The notes beneath the pieces were generated by a model. The model saw only the letters and a program-made list of their open reading frames with translations. It made no database searches and was not told the DNA's origin. This document shows, in pieces, positions 1 to 8,541 of a stretch of DNA of 45,829 bases (its first letter is position 1; each line of letters starts with the position of its first letter). The translations under genes and the position numbers were made by a program. The stretch spans positions 1 through 45,829 of the forward strand of contig PLYT01000067.1 of NCBI GenBank assembly GCA_003153475.1, written 5' to 3'. Origin of the DNA: Betaproteobacteria bacterium (GTDB lineage: Bacteria; Pseudomonadota; Gammaproteobacteria; Burkholderiales; Casimicrobiaceae).

Positions 1-1
1 C

Positions 2-409
2 GGCCACTTCGACAACGAAATCGACGTCGCGGGCCTCAAGCAATATACGTGGGACAACATCAAGCCGCAGGTCGACCACGTCATCTTTCCCGACGGCAAG
101 CGCATCATCCTGCTCGCGGAAGGGAGGCTGGTGAACCTGGGTTGCGGGACCGGGCATCCGAGCTACGTGATGTCGAGCTCGTTTGCCAATCAGGTGATGG
201 CGCAGATCGAATTGTGGACCGACGCCAGGAGCAGGGGCGGCAAATATCCCGTCGGCGTTTATGTGCTCCCCAAGCATCTGGACGAAAAAGTGGCGCGGCT
301 GCAGCTCAAGAAGTTGGGTGCGATGCTGACTGAGTTGTCGGACAAGCAGGCGCGGTATATCGGCGTCGATGTCCAAGGGCCCTACAAACCGGAGATTTAT
401 CGATATTGA
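2..409 (+). CDS. ahcY: Adenosylhomocysteinase, C-terminal part (cut by window edge)
   Basis: S-adenosylhomocysteine hydrolase splits SAH into adenosine and homocysteine in the cytoplasmic methyl cycle. Only the last 135 residues are present; the frame is open to the left edge. Seen: GHFDNEIDV at the edge, the conserved [21 protein letters not shown]-type segment around 157-216, and the terminal KPEIYRY, the Lys/Tyr tail that in this family reaches into the NAD site of the partner subunit. metF lies two genes downstream, which fits a methyl-cycle cluster. Nothing looks broken in the visible part. Confidence 0.96.
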   Translation, partial: GHFDNEIDVAGLKQYTWDNIKPQVDHVIFPDGKRIILLAEGRLVNLGCGTGHPSYVMSSSFANQVMAQIELWTDARSRGGKYPVGVYVLPKHLDEKVARLQLKKLGAMLTELSDKQARYIGVDVQGPYKPEIYRY

Positions 410-465
410 GCACGTCGCCACGGGCGGCATCGACCGTCGCGCTCTCACGCAACGGTCATGCCGTG

Positions 466-509
466 CCGGCGTGTTGGACCGTAAGCTTCGCTCGCGGTCA
501 ACACGCCGG
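466..509 (+). promoter_or_regulatory. Intergenic hairpin between ahcY and the small membrane gene
   Basis: An inverted repeat pairs 466-481 with 495-509, about 15 base pairs with one bulged G, and the loop holds a smaller AGC/GCT stem. No T-run follows, so it is not a classical rho-independent terminator. It lies 57 bases after the ahcY stop and 40 before the next start. It could be an attenuator, an RNA-processing or stability element, or a protein site; the sequence does not decide. Confidence 0.5.
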
Positions 510-549
510 GCATCGCGTCCGATAAATCGACTTCCTCGGAGAACCAAAC

Positions 550-897
550 ATGCGGCTACTGCTCGTCTGGCTGATTAATGCTGCCGCGCTCTTCGCGCTG
601 CCATACCTGATGTCGTCGATCAAGGTCGACTCCATTGTCTCGGCGCTGATCGCAGCGCTGGTGCTGGGTCTGGTCAACACCTTCATCCGCCCGGTGCTCG
701 TGCTGCTGACGTTGCCGGCGACGCTGCTGACGCTGGGCCTGTTCATTTTCGTCATCAACGGCCTGCTGTTCTGGTTCGTCGGCTCCTTTATCGAAGGTTT
801 CCACGTCGCGGGCTTCTGGTCGGCGGTCGCTGGCGCGATCCTGTACAGCATCATCTCCTGGGCGCTGTCGGCGATGCTGCTGCCGAAAAAAGCGTAG
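550..897 (+). CDS. Phage holin family 4 / YvlD-like small membrane protein
   Basis: A 115-residue protein with about four hydrophobic helices and a PF04020-type pattern: an N-terminal LLLVWLINAAALFALPYL helix, the signature VLGLVNTFIRPVLVLLTLPATLLTLG at about 38-63, then FVINGLLFWFVGSFIEGF and a last helix ending before LLPKKA. A GGAG-type ribosome site at 537-540 supports the ATG. Despite the family name, such proteins are chromosomal inner-membrane proteins of unknown role, not lysis genes. The place between ahcY and metF suggests co-transcription, not a methyl-cycle function. Confidence 0.85.
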   Translation: MRLLLVWLINAAALFALPYLMSSIKVDSIVSALIAALVLGLVNTFIRPVLVLLTLPATLLTLGLFIFVINGLLFWFVGSFIEGFHVAGFWSAVAGAILYSIISWALSAMLLPKKA

Positions 898-910
898 CGG
901 ACGCCGCGTG

Positions 911-1750
911 ATGAGCGGAGGCAGCGACCGCATTTTCAGCTTCGAATTCTTTCCGCCGGCGACGCCGGAAGGCGCGGCGAAGCTTTCCGCGACGCGAGCG
1001 CAGCTCGCGCAGCTCGGACCGAAATTCTTTTCGGTGACCTACGGAGCCGGCGGCTCGACGCGCGACCGGACGCTGGCGGCCGTGCTCGACATCCAGGCGA
1101 GCGGCCAGCGCGCCGCGCCGCACGTTTCATGCATCGGGTCGACCCGCGACACGGTCCGCGCGACGCTCGCCACCTATCGCGAGCACGGCATCGGACATCT
1201 GGTCGCGCTGCGCGGCGATCTTCCGTCCGGCAGCGCCGACGTCGGCGAATTTCGTTACGCGAACGAGCTGGTCGCATTCATCCGCGAGACGACCGGCGAC
1301 TGGTTCCACATCGACGTCGCCTGCTATCCGGAGTACCACCCGCAGGCCAGGAGCCCGCGCGACGACATGGTGAACTTCAAGCGCAAGCTCGATGCAGGCG
1401 CCAACTCGGCGATCACCCAGTATTTTTTCAACGCCGACAGCTACTATCATTTTGTCGACGAGGCCGCAGCGCTCGGCATCGACGTCCCGATCGTGCCGGG
1501 CGTGATGCCGATCGCGAGCTTCACCAAGCTGGCGCGTTTTTCGGATGCCTGCGGCGCGGAGATCCCGCGCTGGATCCGCAACAAGCTCGAAAGCTTCGGC
1601 GACGACAGCGCGGCGATTCGCGCCTTCGGCCTCGACGTCGTCACCGACCTGTGCGACGGCCTGCTCTCGCACGGCGCGCCCGGCCTGCATTTCTACACGC
1701 TGAACCAGGCGAGCCTGACGACGATCATCTGGCAGCGGCTCGGCCTGTAG
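911..1750 (+). CDS. metF: Methylenetetrahydrofolate reductase
   Basis: Reduces 5,10-methylene-THF to 5-methyl-THF with FAD, supplying the methyl group for methionine synthesis. About 280 residues, near the family's usual 275-300. Seen: SFEFFPPATPEGAAKL at the start (the conserved Glu region), FSVTYGAGGSTRDRT near 41-55, HVSCIGS, GIGHLVALRGDLP (flavin and folate site region), ACYPEYHP, and KLDAGANSAITQYFF near 160. The ATG at 911 directly follows an in-frame GTG at 908, so the start is uncertain by one codon. It lies 13 bases after the membrane gene and likely shares a transcript with ahcY. Confidence 0.96.
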   Translation: MSGGSDRIFSFEFFPPATPEGAAKLSATRAQLAQLGPKFFSVTYGAGGSTRDRTLAAVLDIQASGQRAAPHVSCIGSTRDTVRATLATYREHGIGHLVALRGDLPSGSADVGEFRYANELVAFIRETTGDWFHIDVACYPEYHPQARSPRDDMVNFKRKLDAGANSAITQYFFNADSYYHFVDEAAALGIDVPIVPGVMPIASFTKLARFSDACGAEIPRWIRNKLESFGDDSAAIRAFGLDVVTDLCDGLLSHGAPGLHFYTLNQASLTTIIWQRLGL

Positions 1751-1767
1751 GCCGGGCCGAGTTCGCG

Positions 1768-2472
1768 CTACGCACGACCGGGATGAAACGATACGAGCTC
1801 GGTCGTCGTCCGTTCGGTGTAGACCGCCGTCGAATCGTTGTCGCCGTGCTCGAAATACTCGGCGTCGTGGTCTTCACGAACGACGCCCCTGACTTCGGGC
1901 GCGTACCAGACCTGATCGCGGCGGATCGTTCGCGTGCGCCAGGGCTGCGCGTCGTCGAGCTGCACTACGCGGTAGATCTGCACGGCGTCGAAGCTGCCGG
2001 CAGGCACGGCCACCGGCGCGCGGCCCTGCACGTCGCCGTAGATCAGGATCTCGTCGCGAAGTTCGATGTCGGAGCGGAACGTCGGCACGGTCTGGCGCCA
2101 GACCTTGCCTTGCTCGAGCGGAAACTCGAACAGCTTGGCGGCGGGCGCGAAGCGCCGAAGCGTGGGCCCACCCAGCATTCCGGCGTGCAAGCCCCCGGCT
2201 GCATCGAGCTCATCGGTCCATTCGGAGCGCCGGCCATCGTCGAGCTGCACGACGTGCAACGTCGCGACGCCGCCGGCCAGCGCCACGACTTCGGCATCGA
2301 TTTGCGAGATGGCGCCGCGCCGCATGTGGTCGACGACCCGGTACTGCCACCGATCGCCGACCGCGAATCGCGGCGAGGCGACCGGCGGCCCGACGGGCGC
2401 CGTCGCGCAGGCCGCGACCAGCGCCAACGCAGTGAGCAGGACAAGAACCCGGGAAGACAGGCGCATCGGCAT
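1768..2472 (-). CDS. Putative outer-membrane or periplasmic lipoprotein, unknown function
   Basis: A 234-residue protein with a type II signal peptide: MRLSS, a hydrophobic stretch, and the lipobox LVAAC with Cys22. The mature part has no recognised catalytic motif. It looks beta-rich, with repeated short strands such as RWQYRVVDHM, ATLHVVQLDDG, and a second VVQLDDAQPWRTRTIRRDQVWYAPEVRGVVR segment that recalls YD-type or DUF3108-like periplasmic folds (weak). It is convergent with metF, whose stop is 17 bases away. Function not assigned. Confidence 0.75.
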   Translation of the reverse strand: MPMRLSSRVLVLLTALALVAACATAPVGPPVASPRFAVGDRWQYRVVDHMRRGAISQIDAEVVALAGGVATLHVVQLDDGRRSEWTDELDAAGGLHAGMLGGPTLRRFAPAAKLFEFPLEQGKVWRQTVPTFRSDIELRDEILIYGDVQGRAPVAVPAGSFDAVQIYRVVQLDDAQPWRTRTIRRDQVWYAPEVRGVVREDHDAEYFEHGDNDSTAVYTERTTTELVSFHPGRA

Positions 2473-2524
2473 CTCCTGTGCGCCGCCCCGGCGCTGAAGA
2501 GGACGCGTTGACGGCCGGCGCGAT

Positions 2525-2644
2525 TCAGCCGGCGCGCACGCTTGCGTTCAGCCCGAACACGCCGACGACGATGAGCACAACGCATACGATCTTCAACGTC
2601 GTCAATGGTTCCTCGAACCAACCCGCAACGACTCTGAACAGGCG
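2525..2644 (-). pseudogene. C-terminal scrap of a small multidrug resistance (SMR/EmrE-like) exporter
   Basis: Directly after the ilvD stop, and in the same frame, the minus strand reads about 39 residues to a TGA at 2525: GWFEEPLTTLKIVCVV followed by LIVVGVFGLNASVRAG. The short EPLT link, then one hydrophobic helix with (L/I)IV.GV.GLN, is the pattern of the last helix of SMR proteins. An SMR protein needs about 105 residues and four helices; the first three are absent because ilvD occupies that place. No start or ribosome site is visible. I read it as a relic, or less likely as a chance hydrophobic stretch. Confidence 0.45.
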
Positions 2645-4324
2645 CTAGCCGGCGTCGGTCAGTGCGCCTCGGCTCGCCGTCGACACGAGTTTCATGTACT
2701 TGGCCAGCACGCCGCGCGTATAGCGCGGCGGCGGCGGCGACCACCTGGCGCGGCGCGCGGCAATCTCCGCCTCGTCGACGTTGAGCTGGATCAGTCGCCG
2801 GTGCGCATCGATCGTGATCGAGTCGCCCTCCTCGACCAGCGCGATCGTGCCGCCGACATACGCTTCGGGAGCGACGTGGCCGACGACCATGCCCCAGGTG
2901 CCTCCGGAAAAGCGGCCGTCGGTGATCAGTCCGACGCTCTCGCCCAGGCCTTGCCCGATCAGCGCCGATGTCGGCGCCAGCATTTCCTGCATGCCAGGGC
3001 CGCCTTTCGGGCCTTCGTAGCGGATCACCATCACGTCGCCCGCCTTGATGTTTTTCGCGATGATCGCGTCCAGCGCTGCGGGCTCCGAATCGAAAACCCG
3101 CGCGGGTCCGGTGATCGCCGGGCTTTTCAAGCCGGTGATCTTGGCCACGCAGCCCTCGGGCGCCAGATTGCCCTTGAGGATCGCCAGATGGCCCTGCGCG
3201 TACATCGGCCGGTCCCACGGGCGAATGACTTCCTGATCGGGACGCGGCGCGTCGGCGACGCCGGCGAGCTCCTCGCCGATCGTTTTTCCGGTGATCGTCA
3301 CGCAGTCGCCGTGCAGAAGGCCGTGAGCGAGCAGCATCTTGAGCACCTGCGGCACGCCGCCTGCCGCATGGAAATCGGTGGCGACAAAGCGTCCGGAAGG
3401 TTTGAGCTCGCAAAGCACGGGCACGCGCTGGCGGACGCGCTCGAAGTCGTCGATTGTCCACTCGACTTCCGCCGCCGCGGCGATCGCAAGATAGTGCAGC
3501 ACCGCGTTGGTCGAGCCGCCGGTCGCCATCACCAGCGCCACCGCGTTTTCGATCGAGCGTCGCGTGATGATGTCGCGCGGCTTCAAATCCTGCTCGATGG
3601 CACGAGCCAGCGCGCTTGCCGACGCCGCAGCGCTGTCGGCCTTTTCCGGATCCGGCGACGCCATTTGCGAGCTGCCCAGAAGGCTCATCCCCAGCGCTTC
3701 GAACGACGAGGACATCGTGTTGGCCGTGTATTGCCCGCCACAGGCGCCGACGGTCGGGCAGGCGTTTTTCTCGATGCCGTCTAGGTCCTCCTTCGACATC
3801 TTGCCGGCGGTGTACGCGCCGACCGCCTCGAACGGACTCACGATGGTCAGCTTCTCGCCCTTCCAGAAACCGGGCTTGATCGTACCGGCATAGACGAATA
3901 TGCCCGGCACGTTCATCCGCGCCATCGCCATCATCGAGCCGGGCATGTTCTTGTCGCAGCCGCCGACGCAGAGGACGCCGTCCATGCACTGTCCCATCAC
4001 CGCGACCTCGATCGCGTCGGCGATGACCTCGCGCGACACCAGCGAGTATTTCATCCCCTCGGTGCCCATGCCGATGCCATCGGTCACCGTCGGAAAACCG
4101 AAGACCTGCGGCTTGGCGCCCGCGCTGGTCAGCGCCGCCATCGCGCGGTCGACCAGCGGCTGGATGCCGGCGTTGCATGGGTTCATCGTGCTATGGCCGT
4201 TGGCCACACCTACGATCGGCTTGTCGAAGTCGCCATCGCCAAAGCCGACGGCGCGCAGCATCGCGCGGTTCGGCGAGCGGGCAACGCCCTGGGTGATGAT
4301 TCTGCTGCGTCGGTTGTTGGGCAT
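2645..4324 (-). CDS. ilvD: Dihydroxy-acid dehydratase
   Basis: Iron-sulfur dehydratase of valine, leucine and isoleucine synthesis; it converts 2,3-dihydroxy-acids to 2-keto acids. With the ATG at 4324 (protein starts [22 protein letters not shown]) it has 559 residues, the usual size of the shorter bacterial class; an upstream ATG at 4369 would add 15 unconserved residues. The three cluster cysteines are Cys50 (MNPCNAG), Cys123 ([10 protein letters not shown]) and Cys195 ([12 protein letters not shown]). The C-terminal domain shows [14 protein letters not shown] and [13 protein letters not shown]. The DMT exporter lies upstream on the same strand. Confidence 0.97.
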   Translation of the reverse strand: MPNNRRSRIITQGVARSPNRAMLRAVGFGDGDFDKPIVGVANGHSTMNPCNAGIQPLVDRAMAALTSAGAKPQVFGFPTVTDGIGMGTEGMKYSLVSREVIADAIEVAVMGQCMDGVLCVGGCDKNMPGSMMAMARMNVPGIFVYAGTIKPGFWKGEKLTIVSPFEAVGAYTAGKMSKEDLDGIEKNACPTVGACGGQYTANTMSSSFEALGMSLLGSSQMASPDPEKADSAAASASALARAIEQDLKPRDIITRRSIENAVALVMATGGSTNAVLHYLAIAAAAEVEWTIDDFERVRQRVPVLCELKPSGRFVATDFHAAGGVPQVLKMLLAHGLLHGDCVTITGKTIGEELAGVADAPRPDQEVIRPWDRPMYAQGHLAILKGNLAPEGCVAKITGLKSPAITGPARVFDSEPAALDAIIAKNIKAGDVMVIRYEGPKGGPGMQEMLAPTSALIGQGLGESVGLITDGRFSGGTWGMVVGHVAPEAYVGGTIALVEEGDSITIDAHRRLIQLNVDEAEIAARRARWSPPPPRYTRGVLAKYMKLVSTASRGALTDAG

Positions 4325-4401
4325 GGCGTGTCGAAGCTCGTGAATGGGTGGTCGATGATACGGCGTCACCGTCGCTTCAGGCGAGCGCCGTGCACGAGGT
4401 T

Positions 4402-5337
4402 TTAGCGCCTGGGCACGACGAACGCGGCGCGGCGGGCCAGCAGGATCCCGGACAGTATCAGCGCGATGCCCAGGAGGTGCTGCCAGCCGGGACGCTCATC
4501 GAGAAAGGCGATTGCGAGGAGGCTGCCGAACAGCGGTACCAGATGAATGAACAGGCTGGCATGGACGGGGCCGATCCGGTCGATGGCGTTGTTGTAGCAA
4601 AGCGTTGCAGCGAGACTGGAAAAAAGCGCGAAGTAGCCGATTGCCGTCAGCGCTTGCCACGACAGGTCGGGCGCCGCCGATAAGGCGCGATCGAGAAAGA
4701 AAAACGGTGTCGCAATCAACGTGCCGACCACGCCGGTGACGAACACGTAGCCGAGCGGCGAGAGCTCACCCGGGCGATAGCGGAGCAGCACTGCGTAGAA
4801 GCCCCAGAGGAACAGGGCGATCAGCATGATCAGGTCACCGACGTTCGGCGCCAGCGTGAACAGCGCGCTCGGATGCCCGCGTGCGACGATGAACAGCACG
4901 CCGACCAGCGAAATCAGGAAGCCCAGCAATGCCCGCGCCGGTGGCAAGTGCCTGAGCAGGATCCACGACGCGACCATCACCCAGATCGGGATCGTCGAGT
5001 TCAGCAGCGTCGTGTTGGTCGCCGTCGTGTAGTGCAGTGACCAATAGGTCAGCGCGTTGTAAAGCCCGGTACTCATTACACTGAGCAGCAGGACGATCCG
5101 CCAGGAACGCAGCAGCAGCGCACGCCGGGCGACGACCTCGCGCCAGCAGAACGGCGCCAGCATCGCGATCACGATCACCCAGCGCCAGTACGCCAGGGCT
5201 ATCGGAGACATCGCGCCGGCGACCGCGCGGCCGATGACCATGTTGCCTGCCCAGAATAGCGAGGTCAGCGCCAGCAGGGTTGCCGGAGAGGTGCGGTCGA
5301 GGATCGAAGGGCGCATCGGGTCGAGGTGGCGTGGCAA
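4402..5337 (-). CDS. EamA-family (DMT superfamily) exporter
   Basis: Inner-membrane transporter of about 311 residues with ten predicted helices in two EamA repeats. Repeat one begins [18 protein letters not shown] with [11 protein letters not shown]; repeat two begins [20 protein letters not shown]. The end of repeat two, [35 protein letters not shown] in type, is characteristic. The start may instead be the Met at residue 8 (5316). It diverges from the LysR gene at 5411, the common layout of a regulator and its target. The substrate cannot be told; amino acids or other metabolites are usual. Confidence 0.9.
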   Translation of the reverse strand: MPRHLDPMRPSILDRTSPATLLALTSLFWAGNMVIGRAVAGAMSPIALAYWRWVIVIAMLAPFCWREVVARRALLLRSWRIVLLLSVMSTGLYNALTYWSLHYTTATNTTLLNSTIPIWVMVASWILLRHLPPARALLGFLISLVGVLFIVARGHPSALFTLAPNVGDLIMLIALFLWGFYAVLLRYRPGELSPLGYVFVTGVVGTLIATPFFFLDRALSAAPDLSWQALTAIGYFALFSSLAATLCYNNAIDRIGPVHASLFIHLVPLFGSLLAIAFLDERPGWQHLLGIALILSGILLARRAAFVVPRR

Positions 5338-5385
5338 GCGTTTTATAGCGCGAGCACTCTGATACTGTCCAATACACTTTCTCGC

Positions 5386-5401
5386 TATTATTCATGCAAT
5401 A
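5386..5401 (+). promoter_or_regulatory. Possible LysR-type operator
   Basis: TATT-N8-AATA, an imperfect T-N11-A type inverted repeat, lies in the 73-base AT-rich gap between the divergent EamA and LysR genes, just before the LysR ribosome site AAAGG (5401-5405). Position and symmetry fit an autoregulatory LysR box, but the motif is short. Confidence 0.35.
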
Positions 5402-5410
5402 AAGGTATTT

Positions 5411-6343
5411 ATGATCGATCTTCGCCGCCTGCGCTATTTCGTGGCCGTCGCCGAGTTGCTGCATTTCGGACGCGCGGCCGCGCGCCTGCACATGTCGCAG
5501 CCGCCGTTATCGCGCCAGATCCAGCAGCTGGAGCGCGAGATCGGCGCGGTGCTCTTTCGCCGCAGCAAGCGCCGCGTCGAGTTGACCGACGCCGGCGCCT
5601 ACCTGCTCGATGAGGCGCGCCGGATGCTGGCCGACGCCGAGACGCTGGCGGTGCGGACGCGGCGGGTGGAATCGGGCGAAACGGGACGACTGACGCTCGG
5701 ATTCATCAGCGCCGTCGACTACAGCATCCTGCCGGGACTGCTCAGCGCCTATCGCGCCGCGCACCCGGGCGTCACCCTCGAGTTGCGCGAGCTGACCAGC
5801 GACATCCAGTTGCGCGAGCTCCATGAGGGACGCATTGACGCCGGCATGCTGCTCTCGCCGGTCGACGATACCGCGCTGGCGACGTTGCCGCTGCTGCGTG
5901 AACGGCTGGTCGCCGCCTTGCCGGAGGACGACGCTCTGGCGCGGTCGCGCACGGCGTTGTCGCTTTCGGCGCTGGCGGGACGTCCGTTCGTCATTTTCCC
6001 TCGCTCGGCCGCCGCTGGTCTGTACGACGCGATTATCGAATTCTGCCGGAACGGCGGCTTTGCGCCGCGCATCGCGCAGGAGGCGATTCAGATGCAGACC
6101 ATCGTGAGTCTCGTGTCGGCAGGACTGGGCGTCGCCCTGGTACCGGCGTCGCTGCGCGACATGCGTCGCCGCGGCGTCGTCTACCGCAGCCTGCGCGAGG
6201 ATTCGCCGCTGCTGACGGTGCTGCTCGCCTGGCGCGCGGCGAACCGCAGCGCTTGTCTCGCCCAATTCGTGGCCACGGCGCGCTCGTCAGTCCGCAGGAC
6301 CGCGGCAGGCCGCCGGGCCGCGGCAGCGTCGGCAATGTCATAA
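5411..6343 (+). CDS. LysR-family transcriptional regulator
   Basis: A 310-residue LTTR. Residues 1-60 form the winged helix-turn-helix: [40 protein letters not shown], then [20 protein letters not shown]. From about residue 90 a periplasmic-binding-protein fold follows ([20 protein letters not shown], with [21 protein letters not shown]), resembling the aromatic and amino-acid-responsive LTTR group. The start has AAAGG five bases upstream. It is divergent from the EamA exporter, so that gene is the likeliest target. The stop is 7 bases before lgt, which may be co-transcribed. The effector is unknown. Confidence 0.93.
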   Translation: MIDLRRLRYFVAVAELLHFGRAAARLHMSQPPLSRQIQQLEREIGAVLFRRSKRRVELTDAGAYLLDEARRMLADAETLAVRTRRVESGETGRLTLGFISAVDYSILPGLLSAYRAAHPGVTLELRELTSDIQLRELHEGRIDAGMLLSPVDDTALATLPLLRERLVAALPEDDALARSRTALSLSALAGRPFVIFPRSAAAGLYDAIIEFCRNGGFAPRIAQEAIQMQTIVSLVSAGLGVALVPASLRDMRRRGVVYRSLREDSPLLTVLLAWRAANRSACLAQFVATARSSVRRTAAGRRAAAASAMS

Positions 6344-6350
6344 TCGTCCG

Positions 6351-7244
6351 ATGCTGGTCCACCCGCAGTTCGATCCGGTCGCCGTCCATTTGGGACCGCT
6401 TGCCGTGCGCTGGTACGGCCTGATGTATCTGGTCGGCTTCGTGCTGTTCGTCGTCCTGGGCAAAGTACGCGCGCGGCAAAACCTCCTCACCGGCTGGCAT
6501 CCGCGCGACGTCGACGACATGCTTTTCTACGGCGTATTCGGCGTGATCCTGGGCGGTCGCCTCGGCTACATCCTGTTCTACAAGCCGATGTACTACCTGG
6601 CGCATCCGGCGGAGACGCTCGCGCTCTGGCAGGGGGGAATGAGCTTTCATGGCGGCTTCCTGGGCGTATTGATCGCGCTCCTGGTCTACGCCCGGATCCG
6701 CAACAAGCGCTGGCTCGACGTCACCGACTTTGTCGCGCCGTTGATTCCGCTGGGGCTCGCATTCGGGCGGTTGGGCAACTTCATCAACGGCGAGCTCTGG
6801 GGACGAGTTACCGCTGCGGGGGCGCCGTGGGCGGTGTTGTTCCCACAGGCGGCAGACGAGGATAAGGCCTGGATGGCCTCACATACGCAGCAAGCGCTCA
6901 CACCTGGTCTGGCCGACGTGTACGAGCGCACCGGCATGCTGCCGCGCCATCCCTCGCAGCTCTACGAGGTCGGCCTCGAAGGAGTCGCGCTTTTCGTGCT
7001 GCTCTGGATTTTCGCCCGGCGCAGGCGGCCGATGGGCGCGGTGTCAGGTCTTTTCCTGATCGGCTACGGCACGTTCCGTCTTATCGTCGAGTTTGCGCGC
7101 GAGCCCGACAACTTCCTGGGTCTATTGGCGTTCGGCTTGTCGATGGGACAGTGGCTGTCACTGCCGATGATCGTCGCCGGCATTGCGCTGATGGTCTGGG
7201 CTTATGCCCGCGCCCGGCGCGTGGAGCAGACGATCATCGGTTAG
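6351..7244 (+). CDS. lgt: Prolipoprotein diacylglyceryl transferase
   Basis: Inner-membrane enzyme that moves diacylglycerol from phosphatidylglycerol to the lipobox cysteine, the first step of lipoprotein maturation. 297 residues, about seven helices. Seen: the N-terminal [28 protein letters not shown] near 68-77, [11 protein letters not shown] with His100, and the Lgt signature [13 protein letters not shown] beginning at Arg140; then [13 protein letters not shown] and FREP-like [10 protein letters not shown]. No Shine-Dalgarno is evident; it starts 7 bases after the LysR stop. It is convergent with fxsA, with 21 bases between stops. Confidence 0.98.
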   Translation: MLVHPQFDPVAVHLGPLAVRWYGLMYLVGFVLFVVLGKVRARQNLLTGWHPRDVDDMLFYGVFGVILGGRLGYILFYKPMYYLAHPAETLALWQGGMSFHGGFLGVLIALLVYARIRNKRWLDVTDFVAPLIPLGLAFGRLGNFINGELWGRVTAAGAPWAVLFPQAADEDKAWMASHTQQALTPGLADVYERTGMLPRHPSQLYEVGLEGVALFVLLWIFARRRRPMGAVSGLFLIGYGTFRLIVEFAREPDNFLGLLAFGLSMGQWLSLPMIVAGIALMVWAYARARRVEQTIIG

Positions 7245-7265
7245 ACGGGCGCCGCAATGCGCCTG

Positions 7266-7658
7266 CTAGTCGATGCGCCGGTAGTCGCCGTCCAGGGAAT
7301 CGCCGAAACCGCCCCCGGCGGCCTGCGCGGCGAGCTGGCGGCCGAGATTGATCGGCAGCAACAGCAGCGCGATAGCCAGCAAGTCGGACAGGATTCCCGG
7401 AAGAATGAACAGCATCGCCGCCAGCACCTTGCGCCCGCTATCGACCAACCCGCGCATCAGCGGCTGATCGCCGCGGAGCGCTCCGAGCGTGCGCGCACGG
7501 AAGCCCCCGCGCTCGTGGCGCAGCAGCAAAGTTCCGACGGCGGCCGACACCAGAATCCAGATCAAGGCGGGGATCCCCGTCCAGCGCGCGAAGCGCAACG
7601 TAACCATCACGTCGATGACCGGGAAAGACAGTAAAATGAACAGTACGACAAAACGCAT
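7266..7658 (-). CDS. fxsA: FxsA family membrane protein
   Basis: A 130-residue inner-membrane protein. The start at 7658 (MRFVVLFILLSFPVIDV) has AAGGAG upstream on the minus strand; a longer frame to 7808 would run through cutA and is rejected. Seen: an N-terminal hydrophobic helix, the conserved GTLLLRHERGGF-type segment, GRKVLAAMLFILPGILSD and a last hydrophobic LLAIALLLLPI. FxsA in E. coli suppresses F-exclusion of phage T7; its normal role is unknown. It starts 9 bases from the divergent cutA. Confidence 0.92.
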   Translation of the reverse strand: MRFVVLFILLSFPVIDVMVTLRFARWTGIPALIWILVSAAVGTLLLRHERGGFRARTLGALRGDQPLMRGLVDSGRKVLAAMLFILPGILSDLLAIALLLLPINLGRQLAAQAAGGGFGDSLDGDYRRID

Positions 7659-7667
7659 GGAGACTCC
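7659..7667. promoter_or_regulatory. Palindromic ribosome-binding site shared by fxsA and cutA
   Basis: GGAGACTCC fills the gap between two divergent starts. Read on the plus strand, GGAG (7659-7662) precedes the cutA TTG (7668) by five bases; read on the minus strand, GGAG (7667-7664) precedes the fxsA ATG (7658) by five bases. The two mRNAs must therefore begin inside each other's coding sequence and be complementary at their 5' ends. Confidence 0.6.
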
Positions 7668-8036
7668 TTGTCGCCGGCCGCGGCTCCGGAGAGCCCCGCA
7701 CTGGGGCCCGGGGCGTTGATCCTGGTGCTGACCACGCTGCCGGAACGATTCGCGGCGGAAGCATTGGCACGCCAACTGCTTGAAGCGCGGTTGGCGGCCT
7801 GCATTCACGTCGGCGCGACGTTGCGCTCACTTTACCACTGGCGCGGAGAAATCGAAACGGCCGAGGAAACGTCACTTACGATCAAAACGCGCGCGACGCT
7901 TTATGCGCCGCTGGAGGCCGCGATTCTGGCGCGCCATCCGTACGAACTTCCGGAGATCATCGTTGTCCCGATCAGCCATGGATTGCCCGCTTACCTGCAG
8001 TGGATCGCCGCCGAAACCGCAACTGCGGATGACTGA
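7668..8036 (+). CDS. cutA: CutA divalent-cation tolerance protein
   Basis: Small PII-like trimeric protein linked to copper tolerance in E. coli; true function unsettled. 122 residues with a TTG start that has a good GGAG site; a start further in is possible because the conserved fold begins at LILVLTTLPERFAAEALARQL near residue 18. Seen: LEARLAACIHVGATLRSLYHWRGEIE, the classical ACxH...YxWxG.I pattern, then EETSLTIKTRATLYAPLEAAI and HPYELPEIIVVPI. The stop overlaps the start of the DsbD-domain gene by eight bases, as in the cutA-dsbD pair of E. coli. Confidence 0.95.
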   Translation: MSPAAAPESPALGPGALILVLTTLPERFAAEALARQLLEARLAACIHVGATLRSLYHWRGEIETAEETSLTIKTRATLYAPLEAAILARHPYELPEIIVVPISHGLPAYLQWIAAETATADD

Positions 8037-8529
8037 GCGTCTGGCACGACTTCTGGTCTTCGCTGCCGCGCTGACGTTTGCATTGGCCGCCGTCGGCCAA
8101 GCTCGGCCGCTGTCGCCGGACAAGGCCTTTCTTTTTTCGGCCAGGGCGGTCGACGCCGAGACAGTCGAAGCACGCTTCACCATCGCCGACGGCTACTACC
8201 TGTACCGCGACAAGATCCATTTCGCGCTCGATCCCGCGAGCGGCGCGCTGCTGACGCCGGCCCTTCCGGCCGGCAAGGTCAAGCAGGATGAATTTTTCGG
8301 CCGGGTCGAAACCTACCGCGGGAGCGTCACGGTCAACCTCGCCATCCGGAATTTCACCCCGGGCAAGCCGCTGCTGATCCGCGCCGAATCGCAAGGATGT
8401 GCCGACATCGGCATCTGCTATCCGCCGACCACGCAGACCGCGACGGTCGCGCTGCCGGCGGGCAGCGTCGCGCCAAGCGCGCCGGAAACGCCCAAAAAGA
8501 CGTGGTTCAATTTAGTCAGCGAGCGCTGA
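8029..8529 (+). CDS. dsbD: Stand-alone DsbD N-terminal (alpha) domain, dsbD truncated
   Basis: In full-length DsbD this periplasmic Ig-like domain passes electrons from the membrane domain to DsbC and other partners. Here the 166-residue protein has a signal peptide (MTERLARLLVFAAALTFALA), the SPDKAFLFSARAVD start, DGYYLYRDKIHF, and the redox pair Cys124/Cys130 in GCADIGICYPP, with the spacing of E. coli Cys103/Cys109. It stops after TWFNLVSER; the eight-helix membrane domain and the C-terminal thioredoxin domain are absent, and no trace of them lies downstream. cutA upstream and tlpA downstream keep the expected order, so the gene sits in the dsbD place. It needs another electron donor, such as a CcdA elsewhere. 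Confidence 0.85.
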   Translation: MTERLARLLVFAAALTFALAAVGQARPLSPDKAFLFSARAVDAETVEARFTIADGYYLYRDKIHFALDPASGALLTPALPAGKVKQDEFFGRVETYRGSVTVNLAIRNFTPGKPLLIRAESQGCADIGICYPPTTQTATVALPAGSVAPSAPETPKKTWFNLVSER

Positions 8530-8541
8530 CTTTCCTCCGAC

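Noticed and set aside
410-549. SAH or SAM riboswitch between ahcY and the next gene
   Set aside because: The conserved cores of these riboswitches are not seen, and an SAH riboswitch would lie before ahcY, not after it.
550-897. Prophage lysis gene because of the holin family name
   Set aside because: This family is a chromosomal membrane protein group; no other phage gene is nearby.
2043-4178. 711-residue open frame in the same direction as ilvD, in another frame
   Set aside because: Arg/Gly/Ala-rich shadow of ilvD and the lipoprotein gene, no conserved motif; ilvD itself is complete here.
4835-5491. 218-residue open frame antisense to the LysR start and overlapping EamA
   Set aside because: Runs across the AT-rich regulatory gap and reads EamA out of frame; no conserved sequence.
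7248-7263. Bidirectional terminator between lgt and fxsA
   Set aside because: Only a five-pair stem (GGCGC/GCGCC) and no T-run on either strand.
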